Both the position numbers and the translations under genes were made by a program. 64,000 nt of DNA from Spirochaetota bacterium (lineage in GTDB: Bacteria; Spirochaetota; Spirochaetia; Treponematales; Treponemataceae). This document shows positions 33,257 through 41,480 of the stretch, piece by piece. The notes beneath the pieces are model-generated. The model ran no database searches. It was not told the DNA's origin and was given only the letters and a program-made list of their open reading frames with translations. The stretch spans positions 62,001 through 126,000 of the forward strand of contig JAEZST010000010.1 of the NCBI GenBank assembly GCA_023443865.1. The letters run 5' to 3'. How positions within the stretch are numbered: position 1 is the stretch's first letter; every line of letters begins with the position of its first letter.

Positions 33257-36200
33257 TTACAGGCCGCAGGGAGCCACGACCGCCTCTATTCGAGAAATGG
33301 CGCCGTCGTGCAGGAAGAGCGACCGCGATTCGTCGGCCGTGAGCGAACCCCCGGCGCGGATAGTCGGTTCGTTCGGCTTTCCCGGTTTCGCAGGGCCGTA
33401 CACGGAGACCGAAGGCTCCTCGCCGGCGTTCGCGAGCCGATACACGAAGGGAACGCCGCACCACGTAAAGGAAAGCCGCCCCGAGGGGCCGAATTCCGAT
33501 CGCTTGAGAAGGCTTGGCCGAATTTCCAGCGCGCCGTCGCTGACGCGCAGGCCCAATTCGCCCCAGCGGGTTATGATTTCCTCTTTAACCTGCCCGGTCA
33601 TGCCCGGCTGTTTCGCGCCCTGTCCGGCGGGCGTATGGGAGTAGGGGTCGGTCGGGAAGGCGCCGTATTCGGTCGGCGTCTTGTTGAAGCCTATTCCCTT
33701 TCGGATATCGTAGTACGCTTCCGCGAGCTCCTTTCGGACGGCGGGATCGCTTTCGGCGAGGGCGTATTCCTGTACCGCCAGCATGAGCTTCGCGACCATG
33801 TGCCAGTAGATGCTCCCGAGCCCCTCGTAGGCGTAAAAGGTGCCCGAACGGCCGGTGAAGCTCCGGTGGTCGAAGGTTTTTTCGTAGAGCGCGTACGCCG
33901 CGTCGCGTGACCCGGCCGCGAGCGCCGCTTCGGCGCCGCCGCGGGCGGCGAGGCGTGCGAAGACCGGGTCCATGTGCGCGGCGTTCCTGAAGGCGCTGTT
34001 AAAGTGGCAGCGTCCGTTCTCGTCCTTGACGATGATCGAGGCGTCTTTCGCGTCGAGCATGGCCGCGAGCAGGGGAACGCGCCGCGCCTCCGCCTCGGAG
34101 ACGGCGTTCTTGGCGAGAAAGTGGGGGAGTTCCCGGTTCGGGTACAGGATGTAGGAGTACTGGTCTTCCCGCCATAGGGCGCTTTTCTTCATCGCCCTCA
34201 GCAGGGATAGGGCTTCCGCGGAATCGAGCTGTCCGGAAGAGAGCACGGCGACCTGCCCTTCCAGCATTTCGTTGAGGGTACCGACGCTCATGCCCCCGTC
34301 GCCCTCGATGGCCAGGGTGTTATAGGCGTGGTACAGCCCGTCGCTCCGCCGGTTCGCGGCGATGGTGGCTTCCGCGTGGGCGAGGAAGGCGGAAAATCCC
34401 GCGACGATCTCGTTCCGCGAAAGGTTGACCGTTTCGGCGGCGTACCCGTTTCGGTAAAGGGATGCGCGGGCCGTCTCGAAAAGGGTTCCGCAGGAATCAA
34501 CGAAGGCGCGGCGGGCTTGGGGCGCGCCAAGCGCCGCGGGGTCGGCGCCGGCGTACGTCGCGGCGAGGCCGCGGAAGAACTCGGCGGTCTCAGCGGGTAC
34601 GTCGAAGGCGTCGGCGGGGGCGGACCGGTACAGGTCGGTAAGGAATACGAGGAAGCGCCGAAGGTAGGAAAGGGTGACCATGGAAAGGCCGTAACCGGCC
34701 AGGGCGTTGTTCGCGTCGTTCCATTCGGGCCGCTGGGTATTGAGCCAGATTCCGCCTCCCGGCACGTAGCTCGCCATTTTCGCGCAGATAATCGAGAGGA
34801 ATTTCGCGGTCATGGAGACGAGGGCTACTTCCCCGTCGGCTCCGCGAAGGAGTTTCGCGTCGGTGCCGTATTCCTCCTGCTCCCGTTCTATCCTGCGGTG
34901 CGCGTCAAAGTCGAACTCGATGGTGGAGCGGGGGTTCGCGACGATCTCGGCGTGGCCCTTAAGCCGATAGGGCACGTTTCCGCTGGAGAAGCGCGCGGAG
35001 GAAAGCCCTTCGAGCAGTTCCTTTCGCTCAAAGCGATTGCGTAATTCCAAAAGCTTCGCGAGGTAGATCACCTGATGGTCGCCCCAGTAGCCGATATTCG
35101 ACCAGGGATTGTCGGGTTCCACCACCTCCCAATCGATTCCGTCGCGGGTAACGCGGTACGGGTTAAAGCCGTCGGCGGTGGAGGCGTTGAGGAATTTCGC
35201 GATCATGCCTTCCAGGAAAACCGGCCAGGAAAGGGCAAGGGCTTCCCAGTTCTGGAATATGTCGCGCCAGTTTCCTTGGTAATTGAGCTTACGGTTGCCC
35301 CGGGAGTCCTTGAGCTCGATGGAGAAACGGTTCCAGGGACGGCTGGGGTCGCCGTGGCGGCGAGAGAAGGTGAAGGGCAGGTATTCCAGGCAGAGCCTTA
35401 CCGCCTGGGCGTCGCCCGTGGCGCGTACCCTGGCGAGCACTTCCCGGTAGGAAGGATTGCCGGAATCGTTTCGGCGAAGGCCCTCCGCGGCCCGAATCGC
35501 CTGGGGCGCGTGTTTGCGGTTTCGGTTTTCGCAAAAGGCGGCGAAGTCGTCCAGGCTAATCCGGTCGCCGTCCGCCGGCAAGCCGCCGCGCATGATATTG
35601 AACATCACGTTGGCCTTGTGGTGCACGCAGGTCGCGATATCCGCGGTGTCCTGAATGCCGTCGGCGGCGGCGATGTACGAGTCGAGGAGGCGGTTCCCCC
35701 CCTCCACGTCGGCGATTATTTCCTTCGTCAGGGCTTTTCGGTCCGCGAGCCGGTTCGCCAGGGAGACCATGCGCGCCGCGTCGTAATCCGTGTCGAGAAC
35801 CTGGTACCACGTTTCCGCGGCGCCCGGGGCGAGGGAAAGGTCGCGCCGGACGAAGAGGGACGGCCTAAGCCCTTTCAATACGGCCGTGGCGGGGAGCGGG
35901 TCGCCTAGGCGGAACGCTTCCAGGGCAAGGGGGTCCAGGTACACGTCTCCCTCGCAGGAAAACCAGCCCACGTTCGCGAGGAGTCCCTCGCTGGGTTCCG
36001 CCTTGTCCGTGACGATGGAAGACACCGAGAAGATCGCCAGGGAAGAGGCGGGGTCTATGTCCGTTTTCTTGTAGGCGTCGAGAAGGACGCTGTTGTCGTT
36101 CTGCAAGGCGGCGCTGACGCAGGCGGGCAGTATGTTCCGGCAACCGTCCAGTATCTCGATATCCGTTTCGCGGGCGCCCTCGTTGACGACCGTAACGGGT

Positions 36201-36673
36201 CGGACCAGGCCGAAGCGGTCGCTGGAAGTCCACCCGTACCGGTAGGCGAGGCCCAGGTCCAGGTTCCGCTCCTCGAAGTAGAGCTTGGACCCGTTGCCGT
36301 TTTTGTATAAATTACGTTCCAGCTTCCAGGAGTCGCGCCCCCGCTCGGCGAAGGGTTCCCAGAGCCAGTCGCCGCTTTCTCCCTTGCCCCGAATCGCGAC
36401 GGCGGGACCGGTGGTCGTGCGGCCGTCGGACACCTTATCGGCGGTGTAATAGGGGAAAATCGCGTGATCGGCATTGATCCTTCCCGCGGTGAGGCCGCCG
36501 TTGGACCAGACGTAGTTCCAAACGTCGGAGGCGCTCGCTATGGTCATGAAAAAGGCGCTCATGCCGTCATGGTTCGAGATTTTATAGAAAGGCTCCCCCA
36601 TGAAATCGGTAAACTCGCCGGTCGGGGCCTTGCTGCGCCGTTCTCTCACGGCTTGTATCGTTAATCCATTCAT
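33257..36673 (-). CDS. GH94/GH149/GH161-type beta-glucan phosphorylase
   Basis: An 1138-residue cytoplasmic protein (no signal peptide) of the inverting disaccharide/oligosaccharide phosphorylase type. It has an N-terminal beta-sandwich region, an (alpha/alpha)6 core with EWNDANN (Asp653 the likely acid) and a conserved tail with EYGAFPTDPYSHTPAGQG. Its length fits the beta-1,3-glucan phosphorylase families better than cellobiose phosphorylase. It would phosphorolyse imported beta-1,3-oligoglucosides to glucose-1-phosphate. AGGAGG precedes the ATG. It is divergent from the transporter genes and has its own promoter and operator. Exact family and linkage are inferred from memory and context. 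Confidence 0.7.
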   Translation of the reverse strand: MNGLTIQAVRERRSKAPTGEFTDFMGEPFYKISNHDGMSAFFMTIASASDVWNYVWSNGGLTAGRINADHAIFPYYTADKVSDGRTTTGPAVAIRGKGESGDWLWEPFAERGRDSWKLERNLYKNGNGSKLYFEERNLDLGLAYRYGWTSSDRFGLVRPVTVVNEGARETDIEILDGCRNILPACVSAALQNDNSVLLDAYKKTDIDPASSLAIFSVSSIVTDKAEPSEGLLANVGWFSCEGDVYLDPLALEAFRLGDPLPATAVLKGLRPSLFVRRDLSLAPGAAETWYQVLDTDYDAARMVSLANRLADRKALTKEIIADVEGGNRLLDSYIAAADGIQDTADIATCVHHKANVMFNIMRGGLPADGDRISLDDFAAFCENRNRKHAPQAIRAAEGLRRNDSGNPSYREVLARVRATGDAQAVRLCLEYLPFTFSRRHGDPSRPWNRFSIELKDSRGNRKLNYQGNWRDIFQNWEALALSWPVFLEGMIAKFLNASTADGFNPYRVTRDGIDWEVVEPDNPWSNIGYWGDHQVIYLAKLLELRNRFERKELLEGLSSARFSSGNVPYRLKGHAEIVANPRSTIEFDFDAHRRIEREQEEYGTDAKLLRGADGEVALVSMTAKFLSIICAKMASYVPGGGIWLNTQRPEWNDANNALAGYGLSMVTLSYLRRFLVFLTDLYRSAPADAFDVPAETAEFFRGLAATYAGADPAALGAPQARRAFVDSCGTLFETARASLYRNGYAAETVNLSRNEIVAGFSAFLAHAEATIAANRRSDGLYHAYNTLAIEGDGGMSVGTLNEMLEGQVAVLSSGQLDSAEALSLLRAMKKSALWREDQYSYILYPNRELPHFLAKNAVSEAEARRVPLLAAMLDAKDASIIVKDENGRCHFNSAFRNAAHMDPVFARLAARGGAEAALAAGSRDAAYALYEKTFDHRSFTGRSGTFYAYEGLGSIYWHMVAKLMLAVQEYALAESDPAVRKELAEAYYDIRKGIGFNKTPTEYGAFPTDPYSHTPAGQGAKQPGMTGQVKEEIITRWGELGLRVSDGALEIRPSLLKRSEFGPSGRLSFTWCGVPFVYRLANAGEEPSVSVYGPAKPGKPNEPTIRAGGSLTADESRSLFLHDGAISRIEAVVAPCGL

Positions 36674-36781
36674 GGTATTCCTCCTCGCGGGGCATGGGCC
36701 CAAAAAAACGCGATATGGGGCATTTGGCCCTTTCTCAATGATATTTCCAGGGTCCGAGGCGGCTCAAACCCTTTCAGGCTG

Positions 36782-36810
36782 AGTATGTATGGATATGTTT
36801 ACGTTGTCAA
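36782..36810 (-). promoter_or_regulatory. Promoter of the phosphorylase gene
   Basis: On the minus strand TTGACA (36810-36805), 17 bases, CATACT (36787-36782). It gives a leader of about 100 bases. Confidence 0.65.
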
Positions 36811-36819
36811 TAAAAAATG

Positions 36820-36831
36820 GCAACCGGTTGC
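36820..36831. promoter_or_regulatory. LacI-type operator candidate
   Basis: GCAACCGGTTGC is a perfect 12-base palindrome with the central CG typical of LacI-family sites. It lies 10 bases upstream of the phosphorylase -35 and 7 bases before the shared box of the divergent transporter promoter. No LacI-family gene is in the window. Confidence 0.55.
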
Positions 36832-36837
36832 GTAAAT

Positions 36838-36870
36838 CAGAAAAAAAGACACCATTTTGAAATCTCTCCC
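36838..36870 (+). promoter_or_regulatory. Shared 33-bp glucan-regulon box, site A
   Basis: Layout CAG, seven A, GACACC, ATTTT, GAAAT, CTCTCCC. The -10 (TATACT, 36897-36902) begins 26 bases after the box, and there is no -35 hexamer. Similar boxes lie at 45495, 48401 and 50304. A likely activator site for the YesN regulator encoded at 52106. Confidence 0.75.
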
Positions 36871-36909
36871 GATGGCCGGATTAAAACGGACGCGGCTATA
36901 CTCAAAACC

Positions 36910-36927
36910 ATGAGAGGTTCGTTATGA
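36910..36927 (+). CDS. Five-codon upstream ORF coupled to the permease start
   Basis: ATG AGA GGT TCG TTA TGA: it starts seven bases after the -10 TATACT (36897-36902), the same geometry as leaderless genes here. Its stop overlaps the permease ATG (ATGA, 36924-36927). The AGAGG inside it also serves as Shine-Dalgarno site for the permease. It could couple translation by termination and reinitiation; it may also be chance. Confidence 0.4.
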   Translation: MRGSL

Positions 36928-37880
36928 GACAGAAACCGCCGAGCTCCAAAACGTTTATGCAGCGCCTGAAAGAGGAACGATACCTCCAATTCATGGCATG
37001 GTGCGGCGTTATCTGGATGCTGGTCTTCAACTATGCCCCGATGTACGGAATCATCACCGGTTTCAAGAAAAACTACAAAATCACCGAGAAGCTTTTTAGC
37101 CTGAAATTCCTCGCTTCTCCCTGGGCGGACAATCACGGATTCCAGCACTTTATCGCCTTTTTGCGCGATCCGGAATTCGCGAATATCCTCATGAATACCC
37201 TGGGATTGAGCGTGCTAAAACTTGCCATCGGCTTTCCCCTGCCGATCGTCTTCGCCCTTCTGCTCAACGAAGTGCGGAACGCGAAGTTCAAGCGGTACGT
37301 TCAGACCATCTCGTATTTGCCCCATTTCCTTTCCTGGGTAATCCTCGGGGGAATCCTGACCACCTGGCTCTCCGATACGGGCTTCATCAACGACCTTTTG
37401 GTGGGTATGGGCGTACTCAAGGAAGGCATCACCTTTCTCGCCTATCCCGAGTATTTTTGGGGCATCGTTATAGTCTCCGATATATGGAAGGAACTCGGCT
37501 GGTCGGCGATTATTTACCTTGCCGCGATCGCGGGAATAGACCAGGAGCTTTACGAGGCGGCCCGGGTGGACGGGGCGGGCCGGTTCCGCCAGATAGTCTC
37601 GATTACCCTCCCCAGCATCAAGGGTACGGTGACCATCCTTTTGATACTCGCGGTGGGCGGGCTCCTCAACTCGAATTTCGACCAGATATTCGTGCTGTGG
37701 AACCCCCTCAACGCCCCGAGGAGCAATGTTTTGGACATTTACGTATTCAACGTGGCCATGCGGAGCATGCGGTTCTCCTACGCCACCGCCATCGGTTTCT
37801 TCAAGTCGATCTTCGCGTTCGTCTTGCTGTATACCACCAACCAACTGACGCGTCGGATCAACGACGTATCGCTGTTCTAA
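36924..37880 (+). CDS. ABC sugar transporter permease, LplB-like
   Basis: A 318-residue inner-membrane permease with six predicted segments. The EAA loop reads EAARVDGAGRFRQIVSITLPSIKG. The N-terminal YLQFMAWCGVIWMLVFNYAPMYG is typical of the LplB/YtcP group, which handles oligosaccharides or sugar acids. It forms an operon with a second permease and a binding protein; no ATPase is encoded here. Given the neighbouring glucanases, beta-1,3-oligoglucosides are the likely substrate. Confidence 0.88.
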   Translation: MRQKPPSSKTFMQRLKEERYLQFMAWCGVIWMLVFNYAPMYGIITGFKKNYKITEKLFSLKFLASPWADNHGFQHFIAFLRDPEFANILMNTLGLSVLKLAIGFPLPIVFALLLNEVRNAKFKRYVQTISYLPHFLSWVILGGILTTWLSDTGFINDLLVGMGVLKEGITFLAYPEYFWGIVIVSDIWKELGWSAIIYLAAIAGIDQELYEAARVDGAGRFRQIVSITLPSIKGTVTILLILAVGGLLNSNFDQIFVLWNPLNAPRSNVLDIYVFNVAMRSMRFSYATAIGFFKSIFAFVLLYTTNQLTRRINDVSLF

Positions 37881-37900
37881 CGATGACGGGAGAATCTACC

Positions 37901-38848
37901 ATGGCTGATATACAGATCGCGGACCGGAAGGGTTCGGCCGGGGCGAGGATGCTCCGAAAGGGCAAGACGGGCGGAAAGCTCAACGACATGCGGCTATTCG
38001 ACAAGGTCCTGGTCGCGTTCATGGCGGTCCTGTGCTTCGTTACGCTGTACCCCGTGTGGTATACCGTGGTGCTCTCGTTCAACGAGTCCAGCGATACCCT
38101 CATGGGCGGCGTGTACTGGTGGCCGAGGAAATTCAGCGTCGCCAGCTACCGCACGGTATTCCAGGACAAGGCGATACTGCAGGCCTTCAACGTTACCATA
38201 TGGCGTACCCTGCTCGGCACGGTCACGAGCGTGTTCTTTACCTCCATGGTGGCGTTCGCCTTCTCGAAGCGGCACATCATGGGCCATCGCTGGTACCTTC
38301 TCATGGGAACCGTCACCATGTTCTTCGGCGGCGGCCTCATTCCCTATTTCATCCTATTAAAGAACGTCGGGCTCTACGATACCTTCTGGGTGTACATAGT
38401 CCCCTCGCTTTTCAACTTTTGGAACCTGATCATTTTTATGTCCTTTTTCCGGGAGATGCCGCCGGCCCTCGAGGAATCGGCGAAGATAGACGGCGCGAAC
38501 GAGTTCAGGATATTCGCGCGCATCGTGTTGCCCCTTTCCGGGCCGGTGCTCGCGACCATCGCCCTCTTTAACGGGGTCGGGCACTGGAACGACTATTTCT
38601 CGGGCGTCATTTTCGTGAACAACCCGGACCTGCAGCCGATCCAGACCTTCCTGTACCGGATCATCGCCAGCGCGTCCGCGTCCAAGACCGTCGTGAGCCT
38701 GCCGGTGGGCATTTCGGGCGCCCAGGTTAACTCGCAGTCGGTGAAGCTCGCCACCATGGTGGTAACCACCGCGCCCATAATCTGCGTGTACCCGTTCCTG
38801 CAAAAGTATTTCGTGAAGGGAGTCATGATCGGCTCGGTAAAGGGCTGA
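37901..38848 (+). CDS. ABC sugar transporter permease, LplC-like
   Basis: A 315-residue permease of the second carbohydrate type. The EAA loop reads ESAKIDGANEFRIFARIVLPLSG; the C-terminus FVKGVMIGSVKG is characteristic of LplC/YtcP-like partners. The ATG at 37901 has GGGAG eight bases upstream; an earlier in-frame ATG at 37883 lacks one. Confidence 0.88.
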   Translation: MADIQIADRKGSAGARMLRKGKTGGKLNDMRLFDKVLVAFMAVLCFVTLYPVWYTVVLSFNESSDTLMGGVYWWPRKFSVASYRTVFQDKAILQAFNVTIWRTLLGTVTSVFFTSMVAFAFSKRHIMGHRWYLLMGTVTMFFGGGLIPYFILLKNVGLYDTFWVYIVPSLFNFWNLIIFMSFFREMPPALEESAKIDGANEFRIFARIVLPLSGPVLATIALFNGVGHWNDYFSGVIFVNNPDLQPIQTFLYRIIASASASKTVVSLPVGISGAQVNSQSVKLATMVVTTAPIICVYPFLQKYFVKGVMIGSVKG

Positions 38849-38912
38849 TCCGTAGCATAGATACCGTTTTGGGCCGCCCCGCGGGGAGGCCGGCATAGTA
38901 AGGAGGAGCACT

Positions 38913-40544
38913 ATGAAGAAACTGATCGCGGTCGCGCTCGCGCTGGGCCTGGTGGCCCCGCTGACGTTCGCGGCGGGAAAACAGGACGCCAAGGGTCAAT
39001 CCGCGGCAACCGTGAGCGGAACCGGTTCGACCCCGGGTTGGAAACTCAACAAGGACAAGCCGATAACCTTCGATTGGTACGTGAACTTTAGCTGGTTCGC
39101 GCGGCAATGGGGAGACTCGGCGGTGTCCAAGTACGTCACCGAAAAGACCGGCGTGAACGTGCGTTTCGTGGTGCCCGCGGGCAACGAGGCCGAAAAACTC
39201 AATTCAATGATCGCCGGCGATACACTTCCCGACCTAATCACCCTGGGCTGGTGGGAAAGCCAGGTGGGAATGATGATCGACGCGGGCCTCGTGCTTCCCC
39301 TGGACGAGCTTGCCCAGAACTACGACCCGATCTTCTTTAAGGTCGCGAACCCCGAAAAACTCGGCTGGTATCGTCAGCCCGACGGAAAGGTCTACGGGTA
39401 TCCCAACGCCTCATACACCCCGCAGGACTACGTAACGTACAAGGGAAAGCTCACCTCCAACGAGACCTTCCTGGTCCGCAAGGATATGTACGAGGCCCTC
39501 GGCAAGCCCGATATGACCACCCCCGAGGGCTTTCTCGGCGCCCTTCGGGCCGCCAAGGCCAAGTTCGGCACCGTGAACGGCCAGCCCCTGATCCCCATCG
39601 GGTTCCAGGAGTTTACCGATACCGGCAACGTTTCCCTCGAAAAGTACATCCAGAATTTCCTCGCCATTCCCAACGAAAAGGACGGCAAATTCTACGACCG
39701 TGGAAGCGATCCCGAGTACGTGCGTTGGCTGAAAGTGTTCCGCCAGGCCAATCAGGAAGGGCTCCTCGCCACCGACGTGTTCGTGGACAAGCGTTCCCAG
39801 ATGGAGGAAAAGATCGCCCAGGGCCGCTACTTCGCCATGCTCTACCAGAACTGGGACATGCAGGCCGCCCAGATGGCCCTGTACAATAAGGACCCGAACA
39901 CGGTGTACGTCGCGGTCGAGGGCCCCCGCAATTCCAAGGGCGCGAACCCGACCCTCGGCGGCGGCGGTATCGCCGGCTGGACCGTTACCATGATTTCAAA
40001 AAACTGCAAGGACAAGGCCCGCGCCATCCAGTTCCTCACCTACCTTATCAGCGAGGAAGGCCAGATGGACACCTGCTTCGGCGTGCCCGGCGTAACCTAC
40101 GAGACCGTGGACGGAAAGCCCCAGCTCCTTCCCGCGGTCGAGAAGCTGGACTCTACGGACAAGAACGCCCAGGAAACGCAATACGGCGTCATGTACACCT
40201 ACTGGATGCTCATGGATACCGCCTGGCAGGGACAGTTCGGCGCGAAGTATTCCCCCGCCCTCGAGCAGCCCCAGCTTTGGACCCGCCCCTACGTAACCTC
40301 TTTCGCCGCCTACGACGGGCTTACCCAACTGGCGCCCGGAACGGACGAGGCCCTGATCTCCGAAGAGCTTGCCCGCCGCTGGGGCAAGGACCTGCCCCTC
40401 TTGCTCCGCGCGAAGACGGAGGCCGATTTCAACAAGATATGGTCCGATTGGCAGGCGTTCCGCAAGGCCAAGGGCGCCGATAGGGTGCTCGCCAAGCAGA
40501 CCGAAATGATGAAGGTGAACAAGGGCAAGCTCGGCCTCAAGTAA
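38913..40544 (+). CDS. ABC extracellular solute-binding protein, LplA-like
   Basis: A 543-residue binding protein. A signal peptide (about 1-20, ending TFAAG) lacks a clear lipobox Cys. The body is a family 1-type sugar-binding protein (VNVRFVVPAGNEAEKLNSMI, LPDLITLGWWESQ, YFAMLYQNWDMQ) as found with LplB/LplC permeases. AGGAGG lies close before the ATG. It ends the transporter operon at a strong terminator. The ligand is probably a beta-1,3-oligoglucoside by context. Confidence 0.88.
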   Translation: MKKLIAVALALGLVAPLTFAAGKQDAKGQSAATVSGTGSTPGWKLNKDKPITFDWYVNFSWFARQWGDSAVSKYVTEKTGVNVRFVVPAGNEAEKLNSMIAGDTLPDLITLGWWESQVGMMIDAGLVLPLDELAQNYDPIFFKVANPEKLGWYRQPDGKVYGYPNASYTPQDYVTYKGKLTSNETFLVRKDMYEALGKPDMTTPEGFLGALRAAKAKFGTVNGQPLIPIGFQEFTDTGNVSLEKYIQNFLAIPNEKDGKFYDRGSDPEYVRWLKVFRQANQEGLLATDVFVDKRSQMEEKIAQGRYFAMLYQNWDMQAAQMALYNKDPNTVYVAVEGPRNSKGANPTLGGGGIAGWTVTMISKNCKDKARAIQFLTYLISEEGQMDTCFGVPGVTYETVDGKPQLLPAVEKLDSTDKNAQETQYGVMYTYWMLMDTAWQGQFGAKYSPALEQPQLWTRPYVTSFAAYDGLTQLAPGTDEALISEELARRWGKDLPLLLRAKTEADFNKIWSDWQAFRKAKGADRVLAKQTEMMKVNKGKLGLK

Positions 40545-40573
40545 GAGGCAGAGCCGGTCCCGAACCGACGAGC

Positions 40574-40602
40574 AGCCGTCAGATTCCTGACGGCTTTTTT
40601 TT
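40574..40602 (+). terminator. Intrinsic terminator of the transporter operon
   Basis: AGCCGTCAG (40574-40582), loop ATTC, CTGACGGCT (40587-40595), followed by a T run to 40602. Confidence 0.9.
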
Positions 40603-40661
40603 CAGTCGATTATTGTCAGATACCATACCCCCCCGCTCCCGAAGCGGACTGGAGACCCCGA

Positions 40662-41480
40662 ATGAAAGCTACAATTCAGGGCACGCTAAAGGTATGCGCG
40701 CTTGCCCTTGCGGCGCTCGCGTTTTCCTCGTGCCTGACGACCATGGAAAAGAAGGTCATCGATCCCCCATGGCGGCCTTCCGTGGACCCGAACGCGGCGG
40801 CGGCCTCGAACAAGCCCCCGGTGGGGCAGGTTGCCCCCGTTTATTTTTCCAAGGACGAGGCGCCCGTTATAGACGGCGACTTTTCCGACTGGGAAGGCCT
40901 TCCCGGGGTGAACGCCCGGGTGATGGTGTACGGCGGCCTTTTCGACCCGAAAAACTCGGACGGCCTATTCGTGACCCGTACCGACGGAACCGCTATCTAT
41001 CTTTATGCCGACATTACCGACGACGATCCCGGCGTGAACGCCCTTCCCGCCCCGCAGGGCTGGCGCGGCGACTCCATCGAGTTCTTTTTCGGCACGGACA
41101 CGCTCTACCACACCTTCTACAAGAATACCGATAAGCGGGTGCGCATCGTTCCGAAAAGCAAAACCGTGAAGGGCGCCTATGAAGTATGCGTGAACGATTC
41201 GACCGTACCCAACGATTCCGTCAAGGCGGCGATCGTATACGGCGATACGGGCTATCGGATCGAGGCGGCGATTCCCTTAAGCCTCCTGAACGCGAAGCAG
41301 CTCAAGAACAGGCAGAAGGTCCGGCTGGAATTCCAGATCAACGACGCCGACGGAGGGAAGGAGCGGACGCGGCTCATTCACTGGATGAGCGAGAAGGACG
41401 CGTCGTACATGGACGCGAGCACCTGGGGCGACGGAAGGGTGGTTCCCCTCGCCGACGCCAAAATGGGAGGAGAACGATGA
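40662..41480 (+). CDS. CBM9-like lipoprotein
   Basis: A 272-residue protein with a lipoprotein signal (ALAALAFSSC, Cys24). After a Pro-rich linker, residues 60-265 form a CBM9-like/DOMON-type beta-sandwich (PVIDGDFSDWEGLPG, YLYADITDDDPG, GWRGDSIEFFFGTD). Such domains bind glucans or their ends at the cell surface. It starts an operon with the barrel-fused glycosidase (ATGA overlap) and GH16. I see no clear promoter or regulon box in the 60 bases after the terminator. Confidence 0.75.
   Translation: MKATIQGTLKVCALALAALAFSSCLTTMEKKVIDPPWRPSVDPNAAAASNKPPVGQVAPVYFSKDEAPVIDGDFSDWEGLPGVNARVMVYGGLFDPKNSDGLFVTRTDGTAIYLYADITDDDPGVNALPAPQGWRGDSIEFFFGTDTLYHTFYKNTDKRVRIVPKSKTVKGAYEVCVNDSTVPNDSVKAAIVYGDTGYRIEAAIPLSLLNAKQLKNRQKVRLEFQINDADGGKERTRLIHWMSEKDASYMDASTWGDGRVVPLADAKMGGER

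Noticed and set aside
38860..38881. A fifth copy of the glucan-regulon box before the binding-protein gene
   Set aside because: GATACCGTTTTG and CCCCG match partly, but the spacing leaves no room for a -10 before the ATG at 38913, and the gene lies within the operon.
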